Virus record (IMG/VR): IMGVR_UViG_3300031963_000251
Coordinates: 1 to 47,658 of that record
DNA length: 47,658 bases
From: a virus
Strand: one strand, 5' to 3'
Made by a program: the position numbers and the translations under genes. The notes under the pieces were generated by a model. The model did no database searches, was not told the DNA's origin, and worked only from the letters and a program-made list of their open reading frames with translations. This document shows, piece after piece, positions 1 through 8,275 of this stretch; the stretch's first letter is position 1; each line of letters begins with the position of its first letter.

Positions 1-447
1 ACATTAACCTATTGTTTTTTAATATCAGGTTCAACAACAATACCACCGACCGTCTCATTTGAATTACCATCGTCATTACCAAACCCTTTTCCTCCGCCGG
101 CAAATATATCTTTTACAGGCGCAGATTCAGTTATTGTTAAATTGGTAGATACATCAAGTGGATGTGAGAAATTCATATATTATGGATGTCCTGTTAGTCC
201 AACACCAACTCCAACAATGACACCTACTCCAACTCCTACACCCACTTCAACTTGTAGATGTATTACGGTATCTGCAAGTACAATCACAAATGGTGTGTTT
301 TATTATACAGATTGTTTTGGAGTTACATTATCACCAATAACCGTAACTCAAAATACTATATCTTATTATTGTGGAACAAATCCAATTGTTGTATCAGATT
401 GTTCAGTTACTTTAGGTTCTCCTTGCATATCAGGTTCTTGTCCTTAA
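1..447 (+). CDS. Structural (tail fibre-like) protein, 5' truncated by window edge, with Pro/Thr linker
   Basis: The reading frame is open from base 1 to the TAA at 445-447 (148 visible residues), so the gene begins upstream of the window; a TTG at 142 could be read as a start but the frame continues without a stop before it. The visible part has a Pro-rich beginning, then a Pro-Thr linker (SPTPTPTMTPTPT..., bases 199-252) and a Cys-containing beta-rich C-terminus (CRCITVSAS, YYTDCFG). The same style of linker occurs in the protein starting at 5043. I recognise no enzymatic motif. Position directly before the glycosyltransferase genes and near the fibre cluster suggests a virion surface protein. 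The linker is a plausible O-glycosylation substrate (inference). Confidence 0.6.
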   Translation, partial: TLTYCFLISGSTTIPPTVSFELPSSLPNPFPPPANISFTGADSVIVKLVDTSSGCEKFIYYGCPVSPTPTPTMTPTPTPTPTSTCRCITVSASTITNGVFYYTDCFGVTLSPITVTQNTISYYCGTNPIVVSDCSVTLGSPCISGSCP

Positions 448-500
448 TTTTTATTAATCTATTCATATTTAATTGATTTTTTTTATTTTTAAAATAAAAA

Positions 501-1748
501 ATGTCAAAAATTTTTGTTCAAATAGCATCTTACAGAGACCCTCAATTAATTCCAACAATTAAAAGTATGTTGGAAAACGCAAAGAATCCACAAAATTTAG
601 TTTTAGGTATTTGTAGACAATATCACCCCGATGATAAATTTGATGATTTATCGGAGTATGAAAATGATAAAAGATTTAGAGTTTTAAATGTTTTATACAC
701 AGAATCAAAAGGTGTTTGTTGGGCAAGACATCAAGTTCAACAATTATATAAAAACGAAAAATATACATTACAGATTGATTCCCATATGAGGTTCGCACCA
801 AATTGGGATGTTGAGATGATTGATATGGTTAAAGACCTACAAAAGAAAGGTTATAATAAACCATTATTAACAGGTTATGTTTCGTCATTCGACCCAGACA
901 ATGACCCAAATGGAAGAGTTAATGAGCCTTGGAGAATGGTATTTGATAGATTTATCCCTGAAGGAGCTGTATTCTTTTTACCCGAAACAATTCCAAATTG
1001 GAAAAATTTAACCGAACCAGTCACAACAAGATTTTATTCCGCTCACTATTGTTTTACTTTGGGGCAATTTTCAAAAGAAGTTATTCATAATCCAAATTAC
1101 TATTTTCACGGAGAAGAAATCTCAATTGCTGTGAGAGCTTATACTCATGGATATGATTTATTTCATCCTCATAAAGTTTTAATTTGGCACGAGTACACAA
1201 GAAAGAATCGTACAAAACAGTGGGATGATGACAAGGAGTGGTTTAAAAAGAACGACCAATCACACAAATTAAATAGACAACTATTCGGTATGGATGGTGA
1301 AGAAATGATTGATTTTGGTGAGTATGGTTTTGGTAAAGAAAGAACATTAGAGGATTATGAAAAGTATGCAGGAATTAAATTTTCATTAAGAGGAGTTCAA
1401 CAATATACTTTAGATAAAAATTATCCACCAAATCCATACAATTATGAAACTCAAGAAGAATGGTTAAAAAGTTTTTCATCAATCTTTAAACATTGTATTG
1501 ATGTTCACTTTAATCAAGTTCCTGAAAAAGATTATGATTTTTGGGTGGTAGCGTTTCATAATGAAAAAGATGAGACAATATATCGAAAAGATGCCGATAT
1601 AAATGAAATAAACAGAATGATGACCGACCCTGACGGATATTGTAAAATATGGAGAGAATTTCAAACAACAATTAAACCAAAGTATTGGGTTGTTTGGCCA
1701 TATAGTAAATCTAAGGGGTGGTGCGATAGATTAACAGGAAATTTATGA
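501..1748 (+). CDS. GT60-type polypeptide GlcNAc-transferase-like glycosyltransferase
   Basis: 415 residues. It resembles the Glycosyltransferase (GlcNAc) family (GT60, the Dictyostelium Skp1 GnT1 and Trypanosoma mucin GlcNAc-transferase type), which adds GlcNAc to hydroxyl groups of proteins from UDP-GlcNAc. Seen in the sequence: N-terminal IFVQIASYRDPQL (4-16) followed by an A-x-x-P...GICRQ segment; the metal/sugar-nucleotide motif QIDSHMRF with D93-S94-H95; then FHGEEISIAVRAYTHGYD and LIWHEY, the conserved C-terminal half of the catalytic GT-A domain. About 135 C-terminal residues are unassigned. There is no signal peptide or membrane segment, so it should act in the cytoplasm. Its TGA overlaps the ATG of the next glycosyltransferase by 4 bases, indicating an operon. 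Its leader is A-rich without a Shine-Dalgarno sequence. The family call is firm; the acceptor is inferred. Confidence 0.85.
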   Translation: MSKIFVQIASYRDPQLIPTIKSMLENAKNPQNLVLGICRQYHPDDKFDDLSEYENDKRFRVLNVLYTESKGVCWARHQVQQLYKNEKYTLQIDSHMRFAPNWDVEMIDMVKDLQKKGYNKPLLTGYVSSFDPDNDPNGRVNEPWRMVFDRFIPEGAVFFLPETIPNWKNLTEPVTTRFYSAHYCFTLGQFSKEVIHNPNYYFHGEEISIAVRAYTHGYDLFHPHKVLIWHEYTRKNRTKQWDDDKEWFKKNDQSHKLNRQLFGMDGEEMIDFGEYGFGKERTLEDYEKYAGIKFSLRGVQQYTLDKNYPPNPYNYETQEEWLKSFSSIFKHCIDVHFNQVPEKDYDFWVVAFHNEKDETIYRKDADINEINRMMTDPDGYCKIWREFQTTIKPKYWVVWPYSKSKGWCDRLTGNL

Positions 1749-2464
1749 AAAAAATATTATTAACAATGTTGTTTTGGACTGATGGTCAAAGTCAGTCTAC
1801 CAGAGAAAGAAATGTTAAATTTACGTTTCCAAAAATTATAGATTTAACCGAATTTTTAAATAAAAATAATATTGAATGCGAATTCAAACTATATGATTTT
1901 TCACCTATTAAAGTAATTTACGATTCAATTCATATACCTTACGAGTTAGGGGATTATAAACGGTCTGAAAAAATAAATCTAATATTAAAACAAAATGAAA
2001 ATTTTGATTTTGTATTTATGTTTGATTGCGATACTTTTTTTAATGAATCTAATTTTTTACAAATATTAAACATTATTAATAATTTAGAAAAGGGGGATAT
2101 TGTGACTTTTGATGCTGCAAAACTAAAAGAAGAGGATTTAGACTTAATATTTAAAACCGGCAACGTTGATGAAAAAACCACAGATTGGTGGTATGCGTAT
2201 TCAGGTGAAAAAAAATACGGACCTTTAAACGGAAGAGCGGGTGGATTAGGTGGCGTTTTTATTTGTGATATAGATTTAATATTAGGTAATGGCGGGTTTG
2301 ATGAAAAATATGTTGGTTGGGGTGGAGAAGATGGAGATATGTTGGATAGAATAATTAATTCAAAAAAACTTAATAGATTAACTCCGACTAGAGATTTTGC
2401 GCCTTATCATCTCCCACATTTTGTGGATTTAAATAACAAAAAATATAATAAAAGATTCAAATAA
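1745..2464 (+). CDS. GT-A glycosyltransferase, galactosyltransferase C-terminal-like
   Basis: 239 residues. Hallmarks of a GT-A sugar transferase: a DxD metal-binding motif FMFDCDTFF (D94, D96), and near residues 166-200 the sequence AGGLGGVF...GGFDEKYVGWGGEDGDML, the signature of the galactosyltransferase C-terminal region (Glyco_transf_7C), where the Trp and Glu-Asp contact the acceptor and donor. A DFAPYHLPHF segment follows, similar to the metal-binding His region of these enzymes. It starts inside the stop codon of the GT60-like gene (ATGA overlap) and is translated from the same message. It probably extends a glycan started by its neighbour; the sugar cannot be read from sequence. Confidence 0.8.
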   Translation: MKKILLTMLFWTDGQSQSTRERNVKFTFPKIIDLTEFLNKNNIECEFKLYDFSPIKVIYDSIHIPYELGDYKRSEKINLILKQNENFDFVFMFDCDTFFNESNFLQILNIINNLEKGDIVTFDAAKLKEEDLDLIFKTGNVDEKTTDWWYAYSGEKKYGPLNGRAGGLGGVFICDIDLILGNGGFDEKYVGWGGEDGDMLDRIINSKKLNRLTPTRDFAPYHLPHFVDLNNKKYNKRFK

Positions 2465-2480
2465 TAAAAAAATTAAATTT

Positions 2481-3329
2481 ATGAAAACACTTTTTATAAC
2501 CTCTATTTATTCAAATCTTTGGGGCACTGAGTTTGGCGGAAGACCTAGTAGAGAGTATCATTATAGGATAAGTCTTCAAAACATTTTGAATATGAATCCC
2601 ACAAAATGTGTTTGTTTCACTTCATCAGATGAAATAGAAAATCTAAAAAATGTATTCTATAATAATTTTAAAATGCCTCAAGAACAATTATCATTTGTAA
2701 TTTTTGATTTACACAATACCAAATATTTTGATGAGATTAGAAAATTAAAAAATTTGGAGGAGATGAAAAGAACCGATAGATGTTATGAAATTCAGTATAA
2801 TAAATTTATGTGGAAATATAACATAAATGAAATTTATAATTATGATAGGGTTTATTGGATTGACTCTGGATTATCTCATGGAGGTATTTTTCCTGAAAAA
2901 TACCAAAAAGATAATAGTCGAGAAGGTCATTATAAAATAAGTTTATTTAGTCAAAAATATTTAAACCATTTAAATCAATTAACTTCAGATAAGATTCTTT
3001 TATTATCTAAAAATAATGAAGGACAATTTTTTTGGTCGCAACAAATACCCCAACATTATTATAAAGAATTTGATAGGTCTAAACATATTATCGGAGGTCT
3101 TTTTGGGGGAACACCAAAAAAATTTTTAGAATTTTGTGATAAGTTTGAAACTTTATTAATACAATTATTAAGAAATGAAAATCAATTATATATGGAAGAA
3201 CTAATAATGTCTTGTCTATATTTTAATGAAAAAAATAATTTTACTTTATTGGAATTCGATGATTGGTATAAAAGAGAGCACCATAATGACCCTAATATAA
3301 AATATTTTTATAATATGTTTGAATTATGA
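2481..3329 (+). CDS. HtrL/YibB-like glycosyltransferase-fold protein
   Basis: 282 residues. The core YDRVYWIDSGLSHGGIFPE (121-139) with D128 is typical of the HtrL_YibB family, whose members sit in lipopolysaccharide or capsule gene clusters and have a GT-A-like fold. Supporting segments are an N-terminal strand LFITSIYSNLW and IIGGLFGGTPKKF further on. No membrane segment is visible. The final codons overlap the next gene (ATGA at 3326-3329), and the next gene begins with a related domain, so this looks like an old duplication. Biochemical activity is unproven for the family; a sugar transferase role is inferred from the fold and from the neighbours. Confidence 0.7.
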   Translation: MKTLFITSIYSNLWGTEFGGRPSREYHYRISLQNILNMNPTKCVCFTSSDEIENLKNVFYNNFKMPQEQLSFVIFDLHNTKYFDEIRKLKNLEEMKRTDRCYEIQYNKFMWKYNINEIYNYDRVYWIDSGLSHGGIFPEKYQKDNSREGHYKISLFSQKYLNHLNQLTSDKILLLSKNNEGQFFWSQQIPQHYYKEFDRSKHIIGGLFGGTPKKFLEFCDKFETLLIQLLRNENQLYMEELIMSCLYFNEKNNFTLLEFDDWYKREHHNDPNIKYFYNMFEL

Positions 3330-4996
3330 TTACATTAGTTACGGGTCTTTGGGATATAAAAAGAGATAGTCTTTCTGAAGGGTGGTCTCGTTCATTCGAG
3401 CATTACAAACAAAAATTTTCAGAACTACTTAAAGTAGAAAATAATATGATTATATTCGGTGACCCCGAGTTAGAGTCATTTGTTTGGGAACATAGAGGTA
3501 AAGAAAATACACAGTTTATTGTAAGATATCAATCTTGGTTTAAGACCAACGAATATTATGAATTAATTCAAAAGATTAGAAACAATCCAGAATGGTTTAA
3601 TCAAGTAGGTTGGTTAACAAATTCCACTCAAGCAAAACTTGAGATGTATAACCCACTTGTAATGTCAAAGATGTTTTTATTACATGATGCGAAAATACTT
3701 GATAGGTTTAATTCCGAATATCTATTTTGGATTGATGCTGGTCTTACAAACACTGTTCACCCTGGTTATTTTACTCACGACAAAGTTTTAGAGAAGTTGC
3801 CAAAATACGTTAATAACTTTAACTTTGTTTGTTTTCCTTATGAAGCAAATACCGAAATTCATGGGTTCAAATTTGATAAGATGAATGACTATTCAGGTAA
3901 GAAAGTTGATAAGGTTGCTAGAGGAGGATTTTTTGGTGGTAGAAAAGAATCAATAACCGAAATTAATAATCTATATTACAATTTATTAGTTGAGACATTA
4001 AACAATGGTTTAATGGGTACTGAAGAAAGTTTATTTACAATTCTATTATACAAATACCCAAACACATTTAGTTATTCTGAAATAGAAGGTAATGGTCTTA
4101 TGGGTAAATTTTTTGAGGATTTAAAAAACGATTCTGTGGTCGTCAAATCGGAAAAACCAATTAGACAAGAGATTAAAAATATTGATACGAGTAAGGTTGG
4201 TTTATATGTTATTACATTTAATTCACCAAATCAGTTTGAGACATTAATTAAATCAATGTTAGAATATGACTCTGATTTTATAACAAAAACAAAAAAGTTT
4301 TTACTTGACAACTCAACAGATTTATCAACAACTCCAAGATATAAACAATTATGTGAGCAATATGGTTTTGAACACATAAAGAAAGATAATTTGGGAATTT
4401 GTGGTGGAAGGCAATTTGTGTCTGACCATTTTAATGAATCTGATTTAGATATAATGGCGTGGAGCGAAGATGATATGTTTTTTCAAAACAAACCTAATGA
4501 AACTTGTAGAAATGGGTTTAATAGATACACATCAAATTTATATCAAAAATGTTTAGATATTTTAAAGAAAGAAAATTTTGATTTTTTAAAAATAAACTTC
4601 ACGGAATTCTACGGAGATAATTCAACTTGTTGGCCGTGGTATAATGTTCCGCAAGATTTTAGACAAAAACATTGGCCAAATAAACCAAATCTTCCTGTGC
4701 AAGGTTTAGACCCCGATTCTCCTTTGTCGAAATATAAACATATTAAATCTTATAAAGGTTTACCTTATGTTAGTGGTGACATTTATTATTGTAATTGGAC
4801 TCATTTTATAACAAAAGAAGGTAATAGAAAAATGTTTCAAGAAACAAAATGGGATAGACCATTTGAACAAACTTGGATGAGTCATATATATCAAGAAACA
4901 ATTAAAAGTAAAATTAACCCTGGTTTATTACTATTAACACCAATTGAGCATAACCGTTTTGAACACTATGACGGTAAATTAAGAAAAGAAAGTTAA
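3326..4996 (+). CDS. Two-domain glycosyltransferase (HtrL/YibB-like + GT2-like)
   Basis: 556 residues with two apparent catalytic units. Residues 1-270 resemble the preceding protein: VTGLWDI at the start, EYLFWIDAGLTNTVHPGYF with D137, and a later GGFFGGRKE. From about residue 290 a second domain begins with VGLYVITFNSPNQFETLIKS, the first strand of a GT2-type nucleotide-sugar fold, followed by DNLGICGGRQF and the acidic motif MAWSEDDMFF (E381-D382-D383) that probably binds the metal. The C-terminus carries several Trp/His-rich stretches that may form the acceptor site. It is the last of four glycosyltransferase genes that overlap or lie within 20 bases of one another. A bifunctional enzyme that adds two sugars in sequence is a reasonable inference. 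Confidence 0.75.
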   Translation: MITLVTGLWDIKRDSLSEGWSRSFEHYKQKFSELLKVENNMIIFGDPELESFVWEHRGKENTQFIVRYQSWFKTNEYYELIQKIRNNPEWFNQVGWLTNSTQAKLEMYNPLVMSKMFLLHDAKILDRFNSEYLFWIDAGLTNTVHPGYFTHDKVLEKLPKYVNNFNFVCFPYEANTEIHGFKFDKMNDYSGKKVDKVARGGFFGGRKESITEINNLYYNLLVETLNNGLMGTEESLFTILLYKYPNTFSYSEIEGNGLMGKFFEDLKNDSVVVKSEKPIRQEIKNIDTSKVGLYVITFNSPNQFETLIKSMLEYDSDFITKTKKFLLDNSTDLSTTPRYKQLCEQYGFEHIKKDNLGICGGRQFVSDHFNESDLDIMAWSEDDMFFQNKPNETCRNGFNRYTSNLYQKCLDILKKENFDFLKINFTEFYGDNSTCWPWYNVPQDFRQKHWPNKPNLPVQGLDPDSPLSKYKHIKSYKGLPYVSGDIYYCNWTHFITKEGNRKMFQETKWDRPFEQTWMSHIYQETIKSKINPGLLLLTPIEHNRFEHYDGKLRKES

Positions 4997-5020
4997 TCTA
5001 TTTATTTTACATTATTAAAG

Positions 5021-5038
5021 TATTTATATGATAAAAAG
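5021..5038 (+). promoter_or_regulatory. Putative late promoter (TATTTATA box)
   Basis: TATTTATATGATAAAAAG lies 4 bases before the start region of the gene at 5043; the 8-base box ends 14 bases from the ATG. The same box plus an ATAAAAAG-like tail precedes most structural genes in the window. Confidence 0.55.
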
Positions 5039-5042
5039 ATAG

Positions 5043-5786
5043 ATGGATTTTTTTATCAAAAAAAATAGTACTCTCCCACTTTTAAAATTACAGGTCGTAA
5101 AGAATGGTCGTAACGATTATGATAATTTTATGAAAACCATAGAATTATCAGCAATCTTCTTTTCAATGGTCGATATTGAAACGGGAGTTGCTAAGATAAG
5201 TTCAAGACCCGCAGGATTTGTAGAAAAAACTTTTATTGACCCAAACGCAGAACCTGAATATTATATTTACTATCAATTTACAAATAGAGATACAAATAAA
5301 GTAGGTAGATATGAAGGTCAGTTTATGTTAAGAAATGATGACGGAGTTTTAATATTACCTATTAGAGAAAAACTTTTTATTAATATTCAAGAGTCATTTA
5401 TCGCGGATGATTTACCATATGAGAATTGTTATACATCAGAATTTCCTTGTTGCGTTAACGGACCTTATACAACAACTACAACAACGACTCCGTGTCCAAG
5501 TTGTCCAACTTGTCCTGAACCAACTCAAACTCCTATAACAACTACTACAACAACAATTATCCCTATAACAACTACTACGACAACAATAAATATAACTGAA
5601 ACGCCAACTCAAACTCCTACAGTAACTCCAACTCCTACAATAACACCAAGTCCGACACCGGCACCTCAAAACGATTTGATGTTTATGTTTATTCCTGAAG
5701 GTGATATAGAATTTGTATTAATACCTGACGGTGATTTAGGAGTTTTTGATTTACCAATTGATGATTTAGGTTTTGAATTTTTATAA
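5043..5786 (+). CDS. Virion/baseplate-associated protein with a Thr/Pro mucin-like stalk
   Basis: 247 residues in three parts. Residues 1-128 are a beta-rich domain of the kind found at the N-terminus of baseplate upper proteins (alternating strands, RYEGQFMLRNDDG). Residues 129-160 are Cys-rich (NCY, PCC, CPSCPTCPEP). Residues 141-209 are dominated by Thr runs and Thr-Pro dipeptides. The last 38 residues are an acidic, hydrophobic repeat-like tail (FIPEGDIEF, LIPDGDLGVF, LPIDDLGFEF) that could be a docking peptide. It has its own TATTTATA box and leads the fibre gene cluster. The exact role is unknown; a stalk linking the baseplate to fibres is an inference. The Thr tract is the best local candidate substrate for the glycosyltransferases just upstream. 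Confidence 0.6.
   Translation: MDFFIKKNSTLPLLKLQVVKNGRNDYDNFMKTIELSAIFFSMVDIETGVAKISSRPAGFVEKTFIDPNAEPEYYIYYQFTNRDTNKVGRYEGQFMLRNDDGVLILPIREKLFINIQESFIADDLPYENCYTSEFPCCVNGPYTTTTTTTPCPSCPTCPEPTQTPITTTTTTIIPITTTTTTINITETPTQTPTVTPTPTITPSPTPAPQNDLMFMFIPEGDIEFVLIPDGDLGVFDLPIDDLGFEFL
5463..5669 (+). repeat. In-frame ACN trinucleotide tract encoding Thr/Pro stalk
   Basis: Bases coding residues 141-209 of the preceding protein consist mainly of ACA/ACT/ACG and CCN codons, with two near-identical blocks each giving a run of six Thr (TTTTTT). Trinucleotide periodicity means slippage would change the stalk length without a frameshift. Confidence 0.75.
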
Positions 5787-5803
5787 AAAAGAAAATAAAT
5801 GAA

Positions 5804-5818
5804 TATTTATAAATAAAA
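5804..5818 (+). promoter_or_regulatory. Putative late promoter (TATTTATA box, palindromic)
   Basis: TATTTATAAATAAAA directly upstream of the ATG at 5821. The 12-base core TATTTATAAATA is a perfect palindrome, and the box ends 9 bases before the start codon. Confidence 0.55.
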
Positions 5819-5820
5819 AA

Positions 5821-7899
5821 ATGGCAATAGGAATTAGAATAACGAGTAATAATTTAAATGGTAAAGTTGCTAATGTGACTTTTAATCCATCGACTGGTGG
5901 TACAATAAATATTGGTGATGTGACAATTCCGTTTAATTATATAACAGAATTTCCTTATGGAACATATCAAGTTTATGTTCCGTTTTATGACTACACTTAT
6001 GATTTAACAATTAATCAACCTGTTGATGTTAAATCTTTTGTATTTGTGTCAAAAACAACCACAAATAATAATAATGGTATTGTTAATTTAAATTATGGTG
6101 ATTTAACCGCAACGGTATTTAATTTAGGAATCGATAGCACGGGATGGTATATAAATGATTTATATCCGATAACAAATTCAGGTTACGCAATATATTTTCA
6201 AAACGATAATACTTGTGATTTACAATGGGTTGTTTTTATAGATTCAGAAGGTAATGTAATTGAAAGTTATCAAACTAATTGTAATTGTGATTACGATTAT
6301 AATATTTTAGGAGGTAAATACGCAACGTTTGAAGATTACTATAATCGTGTTTTAAAAATTTTTAATGGTAAAGAAATTACTACACTTAGTCCTGATGATG
6401 AAAATGAAGCGTATTTTACAGTTGATGATTATGATGGTGTATTATCAAATAATAATATTATTGTTGCAAAACAAAACCTTTCTGCCAACACATTTACGTT
6501 AAATATTTTAAATAATAATACTTTAATTCCTTTTGGAGATGTTTATACCTACTCAACAGGGTTTATGGATTTTTCAACATATTTTGACGGTAATTTTATA
6601 CGTATTAGAAAATATAATAATTCTTTAAGTTCATTTGAATATATTAAAATATATGATGGTTCAAATGGTAATTTATTACAAAATATCGATTTAACAACAA
6701 ATATCTATAATCAAGATAGATATTCATTTTATGGTAATAATAAATTGATTGAAATCTATTGGAACAATTCCGACAGTAGTATTGATTATTTAATAATACA
6801 TTATGACGGTAACACAAATACATTAAATACCACAACACATAATAGGTTAAATTATCTGGGTTATCCTGATTTAACAACAAATGAAAATCTATATCCAAAT
6901 AATGGTGGTTCGGATTCTTTTAGTTTAATGATATATGATAATTCAGGAAGTTACAATGGTATTGGAACTTCCGTTAGTTATTGTGATATATTATACATGT
7001 TAAGTGGGGATACAAACATTCAAACATTCACTTTTCAAAATAGCGGAGTCCAAGATAAAACAATTAGAACATATGTTTCATTAAATGATAATATTTTTGT
7101 TCCTTGCGACAATGGTGATGGAAAAGTTTCAATATTAAGTATTACAAGTTCAGGTATAAACTATCATGACACAAATCTTTTAATGTCTAGTAATCCTCAA
7201 GTTAGTGATATGGTTGAATGTGGAAATGGTTTTGTTGGTTCATTTTTTGATGATACTAATTATACTCAAATGAGTTTAATACATATAACAGAAACCGGAA
7301 CTTTAGGAGATGTTATTAACGGTATTAATTTGACAGGGGTGTATCAAAGAAATGTAGAATATTACGGTAATTTATATCATTTTAGACCTTACACAGGTGA
7401 TACTTATTATATAATTCCAAACTCATCTTCTTTTCAAATAGGTAATTTTACAGGTAGTACGGTTAATCCTTATAATCCACAAACTTCATTTAAAGAAGAT
7501 TTTTTAAGAAGAGGTAATTTATTATATATTGATTATACCAATTCTCAGTGTTGTTTATTAACTGAAAGCGGTCTTACCTCAACTTTTAATTTACCTATTG
7601 GTTCGGCTGGGTATTCTGTAAGTGTTGGAGAAACCACATTTATGTATGTTTATAATGATAGTATCACTAATTTTATAACAATAAATCTGTACGATTTCAA
7701 TTTCAATCTATTAAATAGTCAAATAACCACTTTTACAAATATATGGACTACTGATTCTTGTAATGATAATCACGTATTAATAATTAATGAAAATAATAAA
7801 TATTATATTTATTTGGTTTCTGAAAATGAAATAACTTATAAAGAATTGTCGGATAATGATTCGTATAGAACGTTCAATGATTATGTTTGGTGGGATTAA
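5821..7899 (+). CDS. Large tail fibre/structural protein, possibly beta-propeller, function unknown
   Basis: 692 residues, very rich in Asn, Tyr, Thr, Ser and Asp with almost no Lys clusters or helices predicted by eye; it reads as an all-beta structural protein. The N-terminal part (1-150) looks like one or two immunoglobulin-like or jelly-roll domains with a Cys cluster near 155-160 (NCNCDYDYN). From about residue 200 on, repeating patterns of hydrophobic strand, G/N turn, then FxxxY or IYDGSNGNLLQ-like elements suggest propeller blades. No enzymatic motif is recognised. It has its own TATTTATA box and belongs to the fibre cluster. A role in host receptor binding is inferred from context only. 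Confidence 0.6.
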   Translation: MAIGIRITSNNLNGKVANVTFNPSTGGTINIGDVTIPFNYITEFPYGTYQVYVPFYDYTYDLTINQPVDVKSFVFVSKTTTNNNNGIVNLNYGDLTATVFNLGIDSTGWYINDLYPITNSGYAIYFQNDNTCDLQWVVFIDSEGNVIESYQTNCNCDYDYNILGGKYATFEDYYNRVLKIFNGKEITTLSPDDENEAYFTVDDYDGVLSNNNIIVAKQNLSANTFTLNILNNNTLIPFGDVYTYSTGFMDFSTYFDGNFIRIRKYNNSLSSFEYIKIYDGSNGNLLQNIDLTTNIYNQDRYSFYGNNKLIEIYWNNSDSSIDYLIIHYDGNTNTLNTTTHNRLNYLGYPDLTTNENLYPNNGGSDSFSLMIYDNSGSYNGIGTSVSYCDILYMLSGDTNIQTFTFQNSGVQDKTIRTYVSLNDNIFVPCDNGDGKVSILSITSSGINYHDTNLLMSSNPQVSDMVECGNGFVGSFFDDTNYTQMSLIHITETGTLGDVINGINLTGVYQRNVEYYGNLYHFRPYTGDTYYIIPNSSSFQIGNFTGSTVNPYNPQTSFKEDFLRRGNLLYIDYTNSQCCLLTESGLTSTFNLPIGSAGYSVSVGETTFMYVYNDSITNFITINLYDFNFNLLNSQITTFTNIWTTDSCNDNHVLIINENNKYYIYLVSENEITYKELSDNDSYRTFNDYVWWD

Positions 7900-7915
7900 A
7901 AAAAAATAAAAAAAT

Positions 7916-8161
7916 ATGATAACAACAGTAAGAATTAATGTAGAAAAATTAAAAAACTCCTTGTTGAACTACTCAACAACAGTTCACCTCAATGAAGGTT
8001 CGACTTATTTAGATTTAAAAGAAAAATTATATTCGATGGTAAATCTTGATAAATCTTTTGAGGTTGATAAATCGTCAATTTATGTTAAAAACAAAGAAGT
8101 AAAATATGATGAAGTAGTATCAACCGAAAATAAAATCTTATATAATGTAACGGTTAAATAA
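7916..8161 (+). CDS. Small protein, possibly beta-grasp (ubiquitin/MoaD-like) fold
   Basis: 81 residues, starting 16 bases after the previous stop and ending just before a strong terminator, so it is the last gene of the 5821 unit. The pattern is strand (TTVRINVEKL), strand (STTVHLNEGSTY), helix (LDLKEKLYSMVNL), strand (SIYVKNKEVKYDEVV), strand (KILYNVTVK). This order and the gly-ser-thr turn before the helix recall MoaD/ThiS or ubiquitin-type beta-grasp proteins. It lacks a C-terminal Gly-Gly, so conjugation is unlikely. Function is unknown; a chaperone or connector for the neighbouring fibre is possible. The fold guess is weak. Confidence 0.55.
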   Translation: MITTVRINVEKLKNSLLNYSTTVHLNEGSTYLDLKEKLYSMVNLDKSFEVDKSSIYVKNKEVKYDEVVSTENKILYNVTVK

Positions 8162-8195
8162 AATTTAATAAAAATTAATAAAATGTCTTAATAAT

Positions 8196-8228
8196 AAACC
8201 CCAATTTTTGTTGGGGTTTTATTTTTTT
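8196..8228 (+). terminator. Intrinsic terminator
   Basis: A 9-bp stem AAACCCCAA / TTGGGGTTT with loop TTTTTG is followed by a T-rich run to 8228. It closes the 5821-8161 unit before the next TATTTATA box at 8253. Confidence 0.9.
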
Positions 8229-8252
8229 ATATAAACAAATATAATCCAATGA

Positions 8253-8270
8253 TATTTATATCATAAAAAG
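8253..8270 (+). promoter_or_regulatory. Putative late promoter (TATTTATA box)
   Basis: TATTTATATCATAAAAAG, nearly identical to the copy at 5021. The box ends 15 bases before the ATG at 8276 and lies immediately after a terminator, as expected for a new transcription unit. Confidence 0.6.
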
Positions 8271-8275
8271 ACTTC

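Noticed and set aside
142-447. TTG at 142 as start of a complete 101-residue gene
   Set aside because: The same frame is open back to base 1 with no stop and in a similar composition, so the gene is better read as truncated by the window edge.
5463-5669. Repeated trinucleotide blocks that might look like a short CRISPR or VNTR array
   Set aside because: No constant repeat/unique spacer structure; the repeats are in-frame ACN and CCN codons within one protein.
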